Notes under the pieces: model-generated
What the model was told of the DNA's origin: nothing
What the model saw: the letters and a program-made list of their open reading frames with translations, nothing else
The model's database searches: none
Assembly (NCBI RefSeq): GCF_018129985.1
Contig: NZ_JAFCKT010000005.1
Span: forward strand, 248,001-312,000
Length of the DNA stretch: 64,000 nt
DNA from: Bradyrhizobium sp. SZCCT0148
GTDB lineage: Bacteria; Pseudomonadota; Alphaproteobacteria; Rhizobiales; Xanthobacteraceae
Direction of reading: 5' to 3'
Shown: positions 25,231-33,246 of the stretch, piece after piece
Layout: each line of letters opens with the position of its first letter
Numbering within the stretch: position 1 is the first letter of the stretch
Made by a program: the position numbers and the translations under genes

Positions 25231-25890
25231 ATGATCAAGAATTATCTCGAGCAGCTGCGGATACAGCGCTGGGACGACCATCGCTACTATCACCACAGCC
25301 GCATCAATCAGAGCCTGCACTTCATCAGCGCGCTGAGCTTTCTCTTCGCCTATGTGTGGCTGTTCATCGACCCCGTCGTCTCCGCGCTGGTCGGATGGCT
25401 GGTCTCGATGACCTCGCGCCAGGCCGGTCATTTCTTCTTCGAGCCGCACGGCTACGATCACATCAACCAGGCCACCCACGAGCACAAGGAAGAGATCAAG
25501 GTCGGCTACAACCTTCAGCGCAAGGTGGTGCTGATGGCGATCTGGGCAGCTTCGCCGCTGGTGCTGTTCGCCGATCCCACGCTGTTCGGACTGTTTACCC
25601 CCTGGGCGAGCGCGACCGACTTCATGCGGCAGGTTGCCAAGATCTGGCTCGTGGTCGGCGGCGGCGGTCTGCTGTTCCGCACCGTGCACCTGTTCTTCAT
25701 CCGCGACGTCGAGACCGGCCTCGTCTGGATGACCAAGATCCTGACCGACCCCTTCCACGATCTGATGCTGTATCGCAGCGCGCCGCTCGCCTTGATGCGC
25801 GGCGAGCTGATGGACCCTGGCCTGCACCTCAATCCCGAGCACACGCTGGGTCTCATCGGCGAGCCCACGCTCGAAGAGCAGCACGCCTGA
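25231..25890 (+). CDS. Integral membrane protein, unknown function
   Basis: A 219-residue protein with three to four hydrophobic segments (SLHFISALSFLFAYVWLF, VSALVGWLVSM, VVLMAIWAASPLVLFA, IWLVVGGGGLLF). It has many His residues, as in WDDHRYYHHSRINQ, RQAGHFFFEPHGYDHINQ and THEHKEE. The His-rich layout faintly recalls DUF962/Mpo1-type lipid dioxygenases, which use conserved His to bind iron; I offer that only as a possibility. The ATG at 25,231 has GGGGGAG 3-4 bases upstream and is preferred over the TTG at 25,219. Confidence 0.75.
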   Translation: MIKNYLEQLRIQRWDDHRYYHHSRINQSLHFISALSFLFAYVWLFIDPVVSALVGWLVSMTSRQAGHFFFEPHGYDHINQATHEHKEEIKVGYNLQRKVVLMAIWAASPLVLFADPTLFGLFTPWASATDFMRQVAKIWLVVGGGGLLFRTVHLFFIRDVETGLVWMTKILTDPFHDLMLYRSAPLALMRGELMDPGLHLNPEHTLGLIGEPTLEEQHA

Positions 25891-25928
25891 GCGTTGCGCA
25901 GAGCCAACACTCCGATGTCTGATGGTTA

Positions 25929-26016
25929 CGTCATGCCCGGGCTTGTCCCGGGCATCCACGTCTTGGGGCCGTCGTGTGGAAGCACGTGGATGGCCGGGAC
26001 AAGCCCGGCCATGACG
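25929..26016. repeat. Double-hairpin palindromic repeat, copy 1
   Basis: The ends CGTCATG (25,929-25,935) and CATGACG (26,010-26,016) are inverted. The left half is a perfect hairpin GCCCGGG-CTTGT-CCCGGGC and the right half is GGCCGGG-ACAAG-CCCGGCC, so the whole is a cruciform-like element. A second copy in the opposite sense lies at 30,932-31,017 and a single-hairpin relative at 38,021-38,046. It sits between converging genes. Confidence 0.85.
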
Positions 26017-26034
26017 GCGTTGGCGAGGAAAGCT

Positions 26035-27699
26035 TCAGCGCCCGAGGCGCCTAGTCAGCATCTCTTTCAGGATCTGCCGCTTGATCTGCTTGTTGGTGAG
26101 CACGCCGTCGTGCCACCAGAAGCCGTCGGCCTTCATCTTTTGGGCGGCGCGGACGAAACGCTCGGCGACCTCGGTGAAATCGGCGTCGGTGTAGTTGAGG
26201 CTGAAGATCAGCCGTCCCGTGCCGACCCAGCTCAGCGCCAGGCCTTCGGCGCGCAGGTAATATTGCAGCATCCAGTTGTAGCGGGACGGCGTGGTGTATT
26301 TCACCGTCCAGATCGACGAGAAGTTTGCGAACCGCACCGGCAGGCCGGCGTCGGTCATCATCCGGTTGAGCCTCTCGGCGCGGCCGTTCCAGGTCTCCTC
26401 GAGCTCGTCATAGACGGCGCGGAAATTTGGGCTGGCGAGCCGGCTCAAAAACTCGTCCATCGCCGTCATGACGTAGGGGTGCGAGTTGAAGGTGCCGCGG
26501 GCAAAGCAGATGTCGGCCGGACGATCGTCGCGGAAGCGGCGCATCAAGTCCTTCTTGCCGCAGACGACGCCGACCGGCAGGCCGCCGGCGAGGCTCTTGC
26601 CGTAGGTCACCATGTCGGCCTTGACGCCGAAATATTCCTGGGCGCCGCCGGCGGCGAGACGGAAGCCGACGAAGACTTCGTCGAAGATCAGCACGATGCC
26701 GCGCTCGGTGCAGACGTCGCGCAGCCTCGCGAGCCATTCGGTGTAGGCCGCGCGATCGAAATTGCCCCCGCGGGACGAGTCCACCAGCGAGGAATCGCCG
26801 GGCGCGTTGCCGTTCGGATGCAGGCCTTGCAGCGGGTTGACGAGCACGCAGGCGATGTCGCGGCGGGTGCGCAGCACGTGCAGCGTCTTCTCCGACATCT
26901 CGGCGAGGGTGTAGGTCTCGTGCGCAGGGATAGGATTGCCGACGCCGGGCTGCACGTCGCCCCACCAGCCGTGATAGGCGCCGGCGAAACGAACCAGATG
27001 CGTGCGCTTGGTGTGGTAGCGCGCCAGCCGCACCGCCTGCATCACGGCTTCGGTGCCGGACATGTGGAAGGAGACTTCGTCGAGGCCGGAGATCCGGCAG
27101 AGCCGCTGCACGTTGTCGAGGATGACGGGATGATAGGGGCCGAGCACGGGACCCAGCGCATGCGCGCGCTTCTCGGCGCCCTCGATGCACTCCTTGTAGA
27201 AGTCGTTGCCGAAGATGTTGACGCCGTAGGACCCCGTCAGATCGTACGAGGTGTTGCCGTCGACATCGGTGACGGTGACGCCGCTCGAGGAGTCCATGAA
27301 GGTCGAAGTGCCCAGGTGCTCGCGGACCAGGCGCGAGAACTGGAACGGCACGCGATAGGTTTCGGTGAAGTGCAGGTCGGAAATCGTTTCCGCCGCTTCC
27401 TTCGTCATCGCGCGGCCCTTGGGGTAGCGCTCGGCGTAAAGCCTGGCGAGGCGGAAGAAGGCGTCCTTGCGCTGCGCCACCACGTCATCAGGCGCGCCGT
27501 CGCAGCCGAAATATCTGTCGCCTTCGAACTCGTAGAACGGCAGCAGCTTTGCCACCCGCCGCGACATCTTGGAGTGCCCGGCGAGCGAGCGGTGCTTGGC
27601 GCGGGACAGTTCGACCCGCGCCTTGATCTTCGGGAAGACGGCGGCAGCAGACGCTGCGGCGGCCACGGACATTGAGAGAATCGGGAGTGTCGTTTCCAT
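26035..27699 (-). CDS. PLP-dependent class III aminotransferase (glutamate-1-semialdehyde aminomutase-like)
   Basis: A 554-residue fold-type I PLP enzyme. SGTEAVMQAVRLAR binds phosphate, YHGWWGDVQPG is the GSAM-like cofactor loop, LIFDEVFVGFR carries the PLP-contacting Asp and Lys368 lies in DMVTYGKSLAGGLPVG. It is longer than GSAM (about 430) by an N-terminal region of about 130 residues of unknown role. That region starts with a hydrophobic stretch (ILSMSVAAAASAAAVF) that may be a membrane anchor. Haem biosynthesis is not implied by the context; the neighbours are lipid genes. Divergent from psd with only 35 bp between starts, so a later start is possible. Confidence 0.87.
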   Translation of the reverse strand: METTLPILSMSVAAAASAAAVFPKIKARVELSRAKHRSLAGHSKMSRRVAKLLPFYEFEGDRYFGCDGAPDDVVAQRKDAFFRLARLYAERYPKGRAMTKEAAETISDLHFTETYRVPFQFSRLVREHLGTSTFMDSSSGVTVTDVDGNTSYDLTGSYGVNIFGNDFYKECIEGAEKRAHALGPVLGPYHPVILDNVQRLCRISGLDEVSFHMSGTEAVMQAVRLARYHTKRTHLVRFAGAYHGWWGDVQPGVGNPIPAHETYTLAEMSEKTLHVLRTRRDIACVLVNPLQGLHPNGNAPGDSSLVDSSRGGNFDRAAYTEWLARLRDVCTERGIVLIFDEVFVGFRLAAGGAQEYFGVKADMVTYGKSLAGGLPVGVVCGKKDLMRRFRDDRPADICFARGTFNSHPYVMTAMDEFLSRLASPNFRAVYDELEETWNGRAERLNRMMTDAGLPVRFANFSSIWTVKYTTPSRYNWMLQYYLRAEGLALSWVGTGRLIFSLNYTDADFTEVAERFVRAAQKMKADGFWWHDGVLTNKQIKRQILKEMLTRRLGR

Positions 27700-27734
27700 G
27701 ACAACAAGCGCTAATACTGCGAGCTGACAGATTC

Positions 27735-28598
27735 ATGACAGTCAAAGCCCTCATCGCCTCTTTCACCCAGCAGGAAGACCTCAACTTCCTGTTGACCAAC
27801 CGCATCCCCCGCGCGGCCCTGACCCGCTTCATGGGCTGGTTCTCCAAGGTCGAGAACCCGCTGGTGCGGGACGCCTCGATCGCGCTGTGGAAGCTGTTCT
27901 CCGACCTCGATCTGTCGGAGGCGCGGAAGGATCATTTCACGAGCCTGCACGATTGCTTCACCCGGGAGCTCAAGCCGGGCCTGCGTCCCTTTGATCCGGA
28001 TCCGTCCGTCGTCGCCAGTCCGTCGGACGGCATCGTCGGGGCGCATGGCCGGATCGCCGACACCGAGCTGTTTCAGGTCAAGGGCGCGCCCTATTCGCTG
28101 CTCGACCTGCTCGGCGATTCGGCGCTGGTCGACCAGCACCGCAACGGCTCCTTCGTCACGCTGCGGCTGACCTCGAGCATGTATCACCGCTTCCATGCGC
28201 CGTTTGACGCGCATATCGAGCGGGTCACGCTGATCCATGGCGATGTCTGGAACGTCAACCCGATCGCGCTGAAGCGGGTCGAACGTCTGTTCTGCAAGAA
28301 CGAGCGCGCGGTGATCCGGACGAATCTGTCGACCGGCGAAGCCGTGACGCTGGTGCCGGTCGCCGCGATCCTGGTTGCGAGCATCCGGCTGCACTTCCTC
28401 GACTTGGTGCTGAACGCGCAGTCCCGCGGCCCGGTCAATTTCCCCTGCGACGTCGATGTGACCAAGGGCGAGGAGCTCGGCTGGTTCGAGCACGGCTCGA
28501 CCATCATCATCCTCGCGCCCGGCGATTTCACCTTCTGCGACGGGATTGCCGAGGGCACGCGCATTCGCGCCGGTCAAGCACTGTTGAGGAGAAGATAG
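27735..28598 (+). CDS. psd: Phosphatidylserine decarboxylase proenzyme
   Basis: Converts phosphatidylserine to phosphatidylethanolamine at the inner membrane using a pyruvoyl group made by self-cleavage. The 287-residue product has SPSDGIVGAHGRI, SMYHRFHAPFDAHI and the C-terminal cleavage motif GST in WFEHGSTIIILAPGDF, with Ser about residue 255. The more usual LGST is HGST here, which still offers the Gly-Ser bond. It supplies the substrate of the nearby PmtA. Shine-Dalgarno is weak. No pssA is visible in the window. Confidence 0.93.
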   Translation: MTVKALIASFTQQEDLNFLLTNRIPRAALTRFMGWFSKVENPLVRDASIALWKLFSDLDLSEARKDHFTSLHDCFTRELKPGLRPFDPDPSVVASPSDGIVGAHGRIADTELFQVKGAPYSLLDLLGDSALVDQHRNGSFVTLRLTSSMYHRFHAPFDAHIERVTLIHGDVWNVNPIALKRVERLFCKNERAVIRTNLSTGEAVTLVPVAAILVASIRLHFLDLVLNAQSRGPVNFPCDVDVTKGEELGWFEHGSTIIILAPGDFTFCDGIAEGTRIRAGQALLRRR

Positions 28599-28665
28599 CC
28601 TTCAATCCGCCGTCCCCGCAGCGTATATCCCCGGCGGGGACGACAGATCGACACGGATTTAAGTG

Positions 28666-29235
28666 ATGGCGCGGGCGCCGGTCATGGCGGCGGGTGGTAT
28701 TGTGCTGCGGCGTGGTGCGCCGCCGCTGATCGCGGTCGTGCGCCAGCGCAAACGCAACGAATGGGTTTTGCCCAAGGGCAAGCTCGACGACGGCGAGACA
28801 CCAAAACAGGCGGCGCACCGCGAGGTGCTCGAGGAAACCGGGCATGAGGTTGCCATCCATGAATTCCTGGGCACGCTGGTCTACCAGTCCGGCGGGCGCT
28901 CCAAGGTCGTGCATTTCTGGCGCATGGAAGCTGCGGGCGGTCCAGTCCGCAAGCTGATGAACGACATCAAGGCGGTCGACTGGCTGACGCTCGACGACGC
29001 GCTTGCGCGCCTGTCGCGAGAATACGAGCGCGCCTTCCTGACCCAGATCGGCCCGATCGCGCTTGCGGCAGCGGGGCTGGCGTCGTCTCCCGCGCCCGAG
29101 CCGACGCCGACGCTCGCGGCCGACGATATCGATGCAACGCTGCAAACTTTGACGCCGGCCGAAGCCGCCTCCGTCGACGAGTTGCGGCATGGTCTGCTGC
29201 AGAAGGTGAAAGCCTGGCTGCGCGGCGAGGCGTGA
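28666..29235 (+). CDS. Nudix hydrolase
   Basis: A 189-residue cytoplasmic hydrolase with a clear Nudix box, GKLDDGETPKQAAHREVLEETGHE, which places Mg2+ for cleavage of a nucleoside diphosphate linked to X. It is preceded by the usual EWVLPK. Residues after about 130 form an Ala/Pro-rich linker and a C-terminal helix (VDELRHGLLQKVKAWLRGEA) not typical of the core. Substrate unknown; family members include diadenosine polyphosphate and NUDIX-type housekeeping enzymes. ATG at 28,666 is used; a GTG one codon earlier is possible. Confidence 0.9.
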   Translation: MARAPVMAAGGIVLRRGAPPLIAVVRQRKRNEWVLPKGKLDDGETPKQAAHREVLEETGHEVAIHEFLGTLVYQSGGRSKVVHFWRMEAAGGPVRKLMNDIKAVDWLTLDDALARLSREYERAFLTQIGPIALAAAGLASSPAPEPTPTLAADDIDATLQTLTPAEAASVDELRHGLLQKVKAWLRGEA

Positions 29236-29304
29236 GTTGTTTTCACGAGATTCTGCTTGCGGGTTTGGAGACATCCGCGAGTTGGTATGATCATTGGATC
29301 CCTA

Positions 29305-29332
29305 GCTCTCTCGCAAAGACGGAGGAGAGAGC
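29305..29332. terminator. Hairpin between converging nudix and FecR genes
   Basis: Perfect 8-bp arms GCTCTCTC (29,305-29,312) and GAGAGAGC (29,325-29,332) with a 12-base loop lie 70 bp after the Nudix stop and 12 bp before the end of the convergent FecR gene. There is no T-run, so terminator function is only probable. Confidence 0.4.
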
Positions 29333-29343
29333 GGAGCTCATTA

Positions 29344-30795
29344 TCACCGCCGCTCCTTCTCCTTCGGTGGCGGCGTCGGCCTGCGCGGCGCGGCGGGGCG
29401 TGGTGCGGTGGGGAGGCGCTGCTGGAAGCCGCCCGGTCGCTGCACGCCCGGCTGTTGAGCCGCGGGCGGTTGGCCCGGCTGCATGCCGGTTCGCGGAGTT
29501 TGCGGCTGCGGTGTCGTAGCCGGCTGCGGCGGCAGGGTCCCGCGGGGTTGCACGTTAGGCTGGCCGGTGCGTGCCGGCTGTGTCTGCGGCGCGCCGCCGG
29601 GCGGCGTGCCTGGTCCGGTGCGCGGGATTCCGGCCGGTTGTCCTGCGCCTTGCTGCTGACCGCGTTGCCGTTGGCCCTGTTGTTGCTGACCCTGGCCTGC
29701 ACGCGGTGTGCCCGGTTGCACGGCGCCGCCTTGTCCTTGCCGTTGCGGCGGCTGGGCGCCTTGCCGACCCGGCGTGCCAGGTTGCTGCTGGCCCGGACGG
29801 ATGTTCTGATCGGGCTGGCCGTTCGGCCGCTGTGGCTGCTGGCCAGGTGCGGTCGCCGGCCGCAATTGCTGTTGTTGCGGCGGCTGCGCCGGCCGCGGAA
29901 TGCGGCTGAGCGCGGTCGGATTGGCGCGGCGGAAGTCGCGCTGCTCGGTGACGATCTGGCGTCCGGTAGTCTGCGCCAGATGCACCTGGCCGACAAAGCC
30001 ACGGTCGCGCGCGATCTGCTGGGCGGGAATCGTGATCGGCACCGCGGCGAAGCGCATGATTCCAGCAGCGGCCGCGCCGGGCCGGATCGCAAAGCCGCTC
30101 GCGCCTTGCGTCAGCGCGCCGAGCCGCGTGCCGCTGCTGCGGTCGTCGACGTCGATGTGGCCGACGCGGCCGTCGGCATCGGGATAGAGCTTGATGTTGA
30201 CGTTGCGGGCATTGCTCGCCGCCGCGCCTTCGGGCACGTCGACGACGCCGGTGGTGCCGCGGATGCCGAGCGTCGCGGTTGGTGTCGTGATCTTCATGTC
30301 GCCGGTCTTCGCCACGGCAGCCGCGACGAAGGCGACCGTGCCCTTGCCGACGTCGAAGATCGCGGAGTTCTGCTTGCCGCCGTCCTCGTAGACGTAATTG
30401 TCGATGGTGATCTTCGAGCTGGCGGAGAGATTGAACGTGGTCGCGTCGTCGAAGGTAATGCCAAGCGAAGAGTTCGACGAGGTCTGCACCACGTCGTTGA
30501 GATAGATGTCGTCGCGCACGCGCAGCGGATAGGAATTCTTGTCGCGGATCACGGTCGCGATCCCCGTGACGGTTGCCACGTTGCCGATCGGCTCGACGGC
30601 GGCGGGTTGTGCGTCCGCGGCCGGCGCCGGCGAGGCGGAGGGCGTCGGGGAGGGGGCGGGTGCCGGCTGGGCTTGTGGCTGCGTCTGCGCGAGCTCGATT
30701 GTCTCGGATGCGCAAGCCACGCTGCTGCTTGCCACCGGCAAAGCCGGCAGCATGAGCGCAAACACGAAGCGGCGCCAGGCCAGCATTGATGTCAC
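29344..30795 (-). CDS. FecR-domain exported protein with Gln/Pro-rich tail
   Basis: A 483-residue protein with signal peptide (FVFALMLPALPVASSSVACA) and an Ala/Pro linker. A FecR-type domain follows (about 70-215): LRVRDDIYLNDVVQTSSNSSLGITFDDATTFNLSASS, then TPTATLGIRGTTGVVDV. The last 190 or so residues are very rich in Gln, Pro, Gly and Arg (QQQQGQRQRGQQQG) and appear disordered. Unlike classical FecR there is no FecI sigma factor nearby, so a structural or surface role is more likely. The GTG at 30,795 has AGGA 7 bases upstream; the ATG at 30,786 is the alternative. Confidence 0.85.
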   Translation of the reverse strand: MTSMLAWRRFVFALMLPALPVASSSVACASETIELAQTQPQAQPAPAPSPTPSASPAPAADAQPAAVEPIGNVATVTGIATVIRDKNSYPLRVRDDIYLNDVVQTSSNSSLGITFDDATTFNLSASSKITIDNYVYEDGGKQNSAIFDVGKGTVAFVAAAVAKTGDMKITTPTATLGIRGTTGVVDVPEGAAASNARNVNIKLYPDADGRVGHIDVDDRSSGTRLGALTQGASGFAIRPGAAAAGIMRFAAVPITIPAQQIARDRGFVGQVHLAQTTGRQIVTEQRDFRRANPTALSRIPRPAQPPQQQQLRPATAPGQQPQRPNGQPDQNIRPGQQQPGTPGRQGAQPPQRQGQGGAVQPGTPRAGQGQQQQGQRQRGQQQGAGQPAGIPRTGPGTPPGGAPQTQPARTGQPNVQPRGTLPPQPATTPQPQTPRTGMQPGQPPAAQQPGVQRPGGFQQRLPTAPRPAAPRRPTPPPKEKERR

Positions 30796-30931
30796 GAAGA
30801 AGTCCTGGTGAGAAACGAGAGGCGAGATCGGTCGATTTCAGCCGGGGAGACCTGAATGGCGGATGAACATTGTGTCGTACGGGAGCACGAACGGTGAAAC
30901 GGTGCTGTCGTGGAGCCGGATATCTCCACAT

Positions 30932-31017
30932 CGTCATGGCCGGGCTTGTCCCGGCCATCCACGCCTTGATGCGCGCTTCGAAGAACGTGGATGCCCGGGA
31001 CAAGCCCGGGCATGACG
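30932..31017. repeat. Double-hairpin palindromic repeat, copy 2
   Basis: Ends CGTCATG (30,932-30,938) and CATGACG (31,011-31,017). The halves are swapped relative to copy 1: the left hairpin has GGCCGGG/CCCGGCC arms and the right hairpin GCCCGGG/CCCGGGC, both with the CTTGT (or ACAAG) loop. It lies between the FecR gene start and the end of the DUF2147 gene on the same strand. Confidence 0.85.
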
Positions 31018-31054
31018 AAGAGTGTGCGAGTATTGGGATGACGCGCTCGGCGTG

Positions 31055-31840
31055 TCAGCTCACGCGCTTCCAGGTCTGGCCGCCGCAGAACATGCCGCCG
31101 AAGGCGCAGCCTTGCACGCGCATCGCATTCGGGCCTTTCATCGCGATGGTCGAGTCGTAATTGCGGCCAGAGTCGGGATCGTGGATGCGGCCACTCCACT
31201 TCGAGCCTTCGGGCTTCATGTTGATCAGGATGCGCTGATTGGTCTTCTCGGCGTAGCCGCAGAGATTGGCGCCGCACTGCTCGACGCGAACGTTGCCCTT
31301 GTTCTCTTCGGTCGCCCAGACACCGATCGGCGTATTGGCGACGACCACCGGCGCGGCGGCGACCGGAGCCGGGGCGGGAGCAGCGGCGACGGGAGCGGGC
31401 GCGGCGACGGGGGCAGCAGCCGCAACGGGCGCGGGCTGCGTGTTGTCGAAGCCGGCCGACGGCGCGGCGGCAGCCGTTGTCGCCGGAGCGGCAGGAGCAA
31501 CCGCGGGGGCGGTCGCCTGGACCGGCACCTGCTGCACGGGCTGCTGCTGCACAGGAGCCGGTGCGGGCTGCGCGGTCGTAGTCGCCGGAGCCGGCGTGTT
31601 GTCGATGTCATCATCCTTGGAGCCGCCCAGGCCCTTGAGGTTCATGTTGTTCAGCTTGATCGGCTTGTCCGACAGGCCCGGTGCAACGATGGTCACGCAG
31701 TTGAGCGAGGCGCAGTTGCGCGGCGTTTCGATGCGGATGTGCTGGCCCTCGATCTGGAAAGAGATCGTATTGCCGCCGGCGTGGGCAGCGGCGGTCGATG
31801 CCAGAAAGAGCACGGTGGCGGCGATGGTGAGCTTGTTCAT
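31055..31840 (-). CDS. DUF2147 family exported protein
   Basis: A 261-residue secreted protein. A signal peptide ending AAAHA is followed by a short cysteine-bearing domain (IRIETPRNCASLNCVTI), a long Ala/Pro/Val low-complexity linker (repeats of APVAAAP) and a C-terminal DUF2147 domain. That domain has the family signature GVWATEENKGNVRVEQCGANLCGYA and the ending FCGGQTWKRVS. The function of DUF2147 is not established. It is divergent from a paralogue at 32,039 that has the same three-part plan. Confidence 0.87.
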   Translation of the reverse strand: MNKLTIAATVLFLASTAAAHAGGNTISFQIEGQHIRIETPRNCASLNCVTIVAPGLSDKPIKLNNMNLKGLGGSKDDDIDNTPAPATTTAQPAPAPVQQQPVQQVPVQATAPAVAPAAPATTAAAAPSAGFDNTQPAPVAAAAPVAAPAPVAAAPAPAPVAAAPVVVANTPIGVWATEENKGNVRVEQCGANLCGYAEKTNQRILINMKPEGSKWSGRIHDPDSGRNYDSTIAMKGPNAMRVQGCAFGGMFCGGQTWKRVS

Positions 31841-32038
31841 GACAACCTCCGAAAATGGCGCGATCCCGATATGGACTGGTGTCGCCGGTGGATGAAAACG
31901 TGGTTCGACCCTACGCCCGGCTGGTCGCGCCTTCCGTGATAGACATCACAAGGGGCCGCCGTCGCTGGGTGAGGCAGCGCACATTCCGCCAGAGGGCATC
32001 CCGCGTAATCTCGTCTCGACACAGAGGGGAGGGCTCCG

Positions 32039-32920
32039 ATGACACGGCTTTTGATTTCGCTTGGCACGGCGATCGCCTTGATGGCGAGTGCTCCGGCGGC
32101 CCAGGCCGGCTCCCACTCCTTTTCCATCGGCGGCCACCGGTTCCGTGTCGATCCACCACGCAATTGCCGGTCCAGTTTCTGTGTTTCGATTTCCGGCCGC
32201 AGCCTGCGGACGACGGATGATGTCGGCACGGCCCCGGTCCCGCCGCCCGCTCCGGTCCTGCAGACGCCGCAACCGATCGCTCCCGTCAGGCCACCGCAAG
32301 TGACTGTCGCCGCTCCTCCAGCGTCGCCGCCGGCGCCCGTCCTTGCCGCCACGACTTCCCAGCCCGTTTTGCCTCCGCCGGCGCCGAAAGCCGAGGCGTC
32401 AAGGATTGAACCGCCGAGCCCCAATCCGCCGCGGGTTGACATGCAGCGCGTCGATACGTCGAAGATTGTAACGCTCGATCCGCCGCGGATGGAGCCGCCT
32501 GTCGCTGCTCCGAAGTCCGAGATCAAGCAGGGCACGACCATCGCACAGCGCAGCGACGAGGAGCCGGCTTATTCGCCGCTGGGCGAATGGGAGAGCACCG
32601 GTGCCAAGGGCACCGTTCGCATCGAACGCTGTGGACCTGCGCTTTGCGGTTTTGCGCTCACCGAAGCCTCCGACCGGGGTGAGAGCGTGCTCATCAACAT
32701 GAAGCCCAAGACGCACGACGTCTGGACCGGCAGCATCTATAGCCGCTCCAGCGGCAGCACCTATTACGGCAGGATGACGTTGACGTCTTTCGGCAAGCTC
32801 CGTGTCGAAGCCTGTGCGATCGGCCGCTTCTGGTGTTCCGGCAACGACTGGACGCGGGTCGAGGAGCCGCGGGAGCAGTTGGTCACGACCTCGCGCCAAG
32901 GGAGTGGAGCGCGGTCGTAG
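32039..32920 (+). CDS. DUF2147 family exported protein (paralogue)
   Basis: A 293-residue secreted protein with the same architecture as the 31,055 product. The signal peptide ends SAPAAQA. A short N-terminal domain FRVDPPRNCRSSFCVSI matches PRNCASLNCVTI, a Pro-rich linker follows, and a DUF2147 domain has GEWESTGAKGTVRIERCGPALCGFA and ends FWCSGNDWTRVEE. GGGGAGGG lies before the ATG. The pair probably arose by inverted duplication. Function unknown. Confidence 0.87.
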   Translation: MTRLLISLGTAIALMASAPAAQAGSHSFSIGGHRFRVDPPRNCRSSFCVSISGRSLRTTDDVGTAPVPPPAPVLQTPQPIAPVRPPQVTVAAPPASPPAPVLAATTSQPVLPPPAPKAEASRIEPPSPNPPRVDMQRVDTSKIVTLDPPRMEPPVAAPKSEIKQGTTIAQRSDEEPAYSPLGEWESTGAKGTVRIERCGPALCGFALTEASDRGESVLINMKPKTHDVWTGSIYSRSSGSTYYGRMTLTSFGKLRVEACAIGRFWCSGNDWTRVEEPREQLVTTSRQGSGARS

Positions 32921-32960
32921 CTCCGCGCAGTCCGTGGCGGGATCTGGTCGATCGTCGTTG

Positions 32961-33044
32961 CTAGATCATGCCGAGCACGATAGCGCCGACGAAGGCCATG
33001 GCGAGATACGCAGTGGCAACGCTTAGTCTCCCGGCGAACGTCAT
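32961..33044 (-). CDS. 27-residue membrane microprotein
   Basis: The minus strand reads ATG at 33,044 to TAG at 32,961. The peptide begins MTFAGRLSVATAYLAMAF and continues VGAIVLGMI, so apart from a basic residue near the start it is one hydrophobic membrane segment. AGGAG sits 7 bases before the ATG, which is much better than chance. It is too short for routine gene finding. The frame is isolated, converging on the DUF2147 gene's 3' end, with about 200 bp of upstream DNA shared with the divergent extensin gene. I recall similar very short proteins in rhizobia, but function is unknown. Confidence 0.6.
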   Translation of the reverse strand: MTFAGRLSVATAYLAMAFVGAIVLGMI

Positions 33045-33246
33045 GACGTTGCTCCTGGGGTCTCCCCGCCACGCACGCCGTTTTGCGCGCAAGTATCATG
33101 GTTAACAGAGAGTCTCTGTCCGAAAAAGTCAGCCCTGCTGTCGCTCGGGTAACGGCCGGTTCGGGCGCTCGCGAGCCCGTATGGTTAAAGAACCCTGAAA
33201 TCAACGTGTTGAAGAGTCTTTAAGTAAATTCACCCAACGTGCGTGC

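Noticed and set aside
25894..27675. 593-codon plus-strand frame over the aminotransferase
   Set aside because: Shadow of a clear PLP enzyme on the minus strand and its N-terminus is made of repeat DNA.
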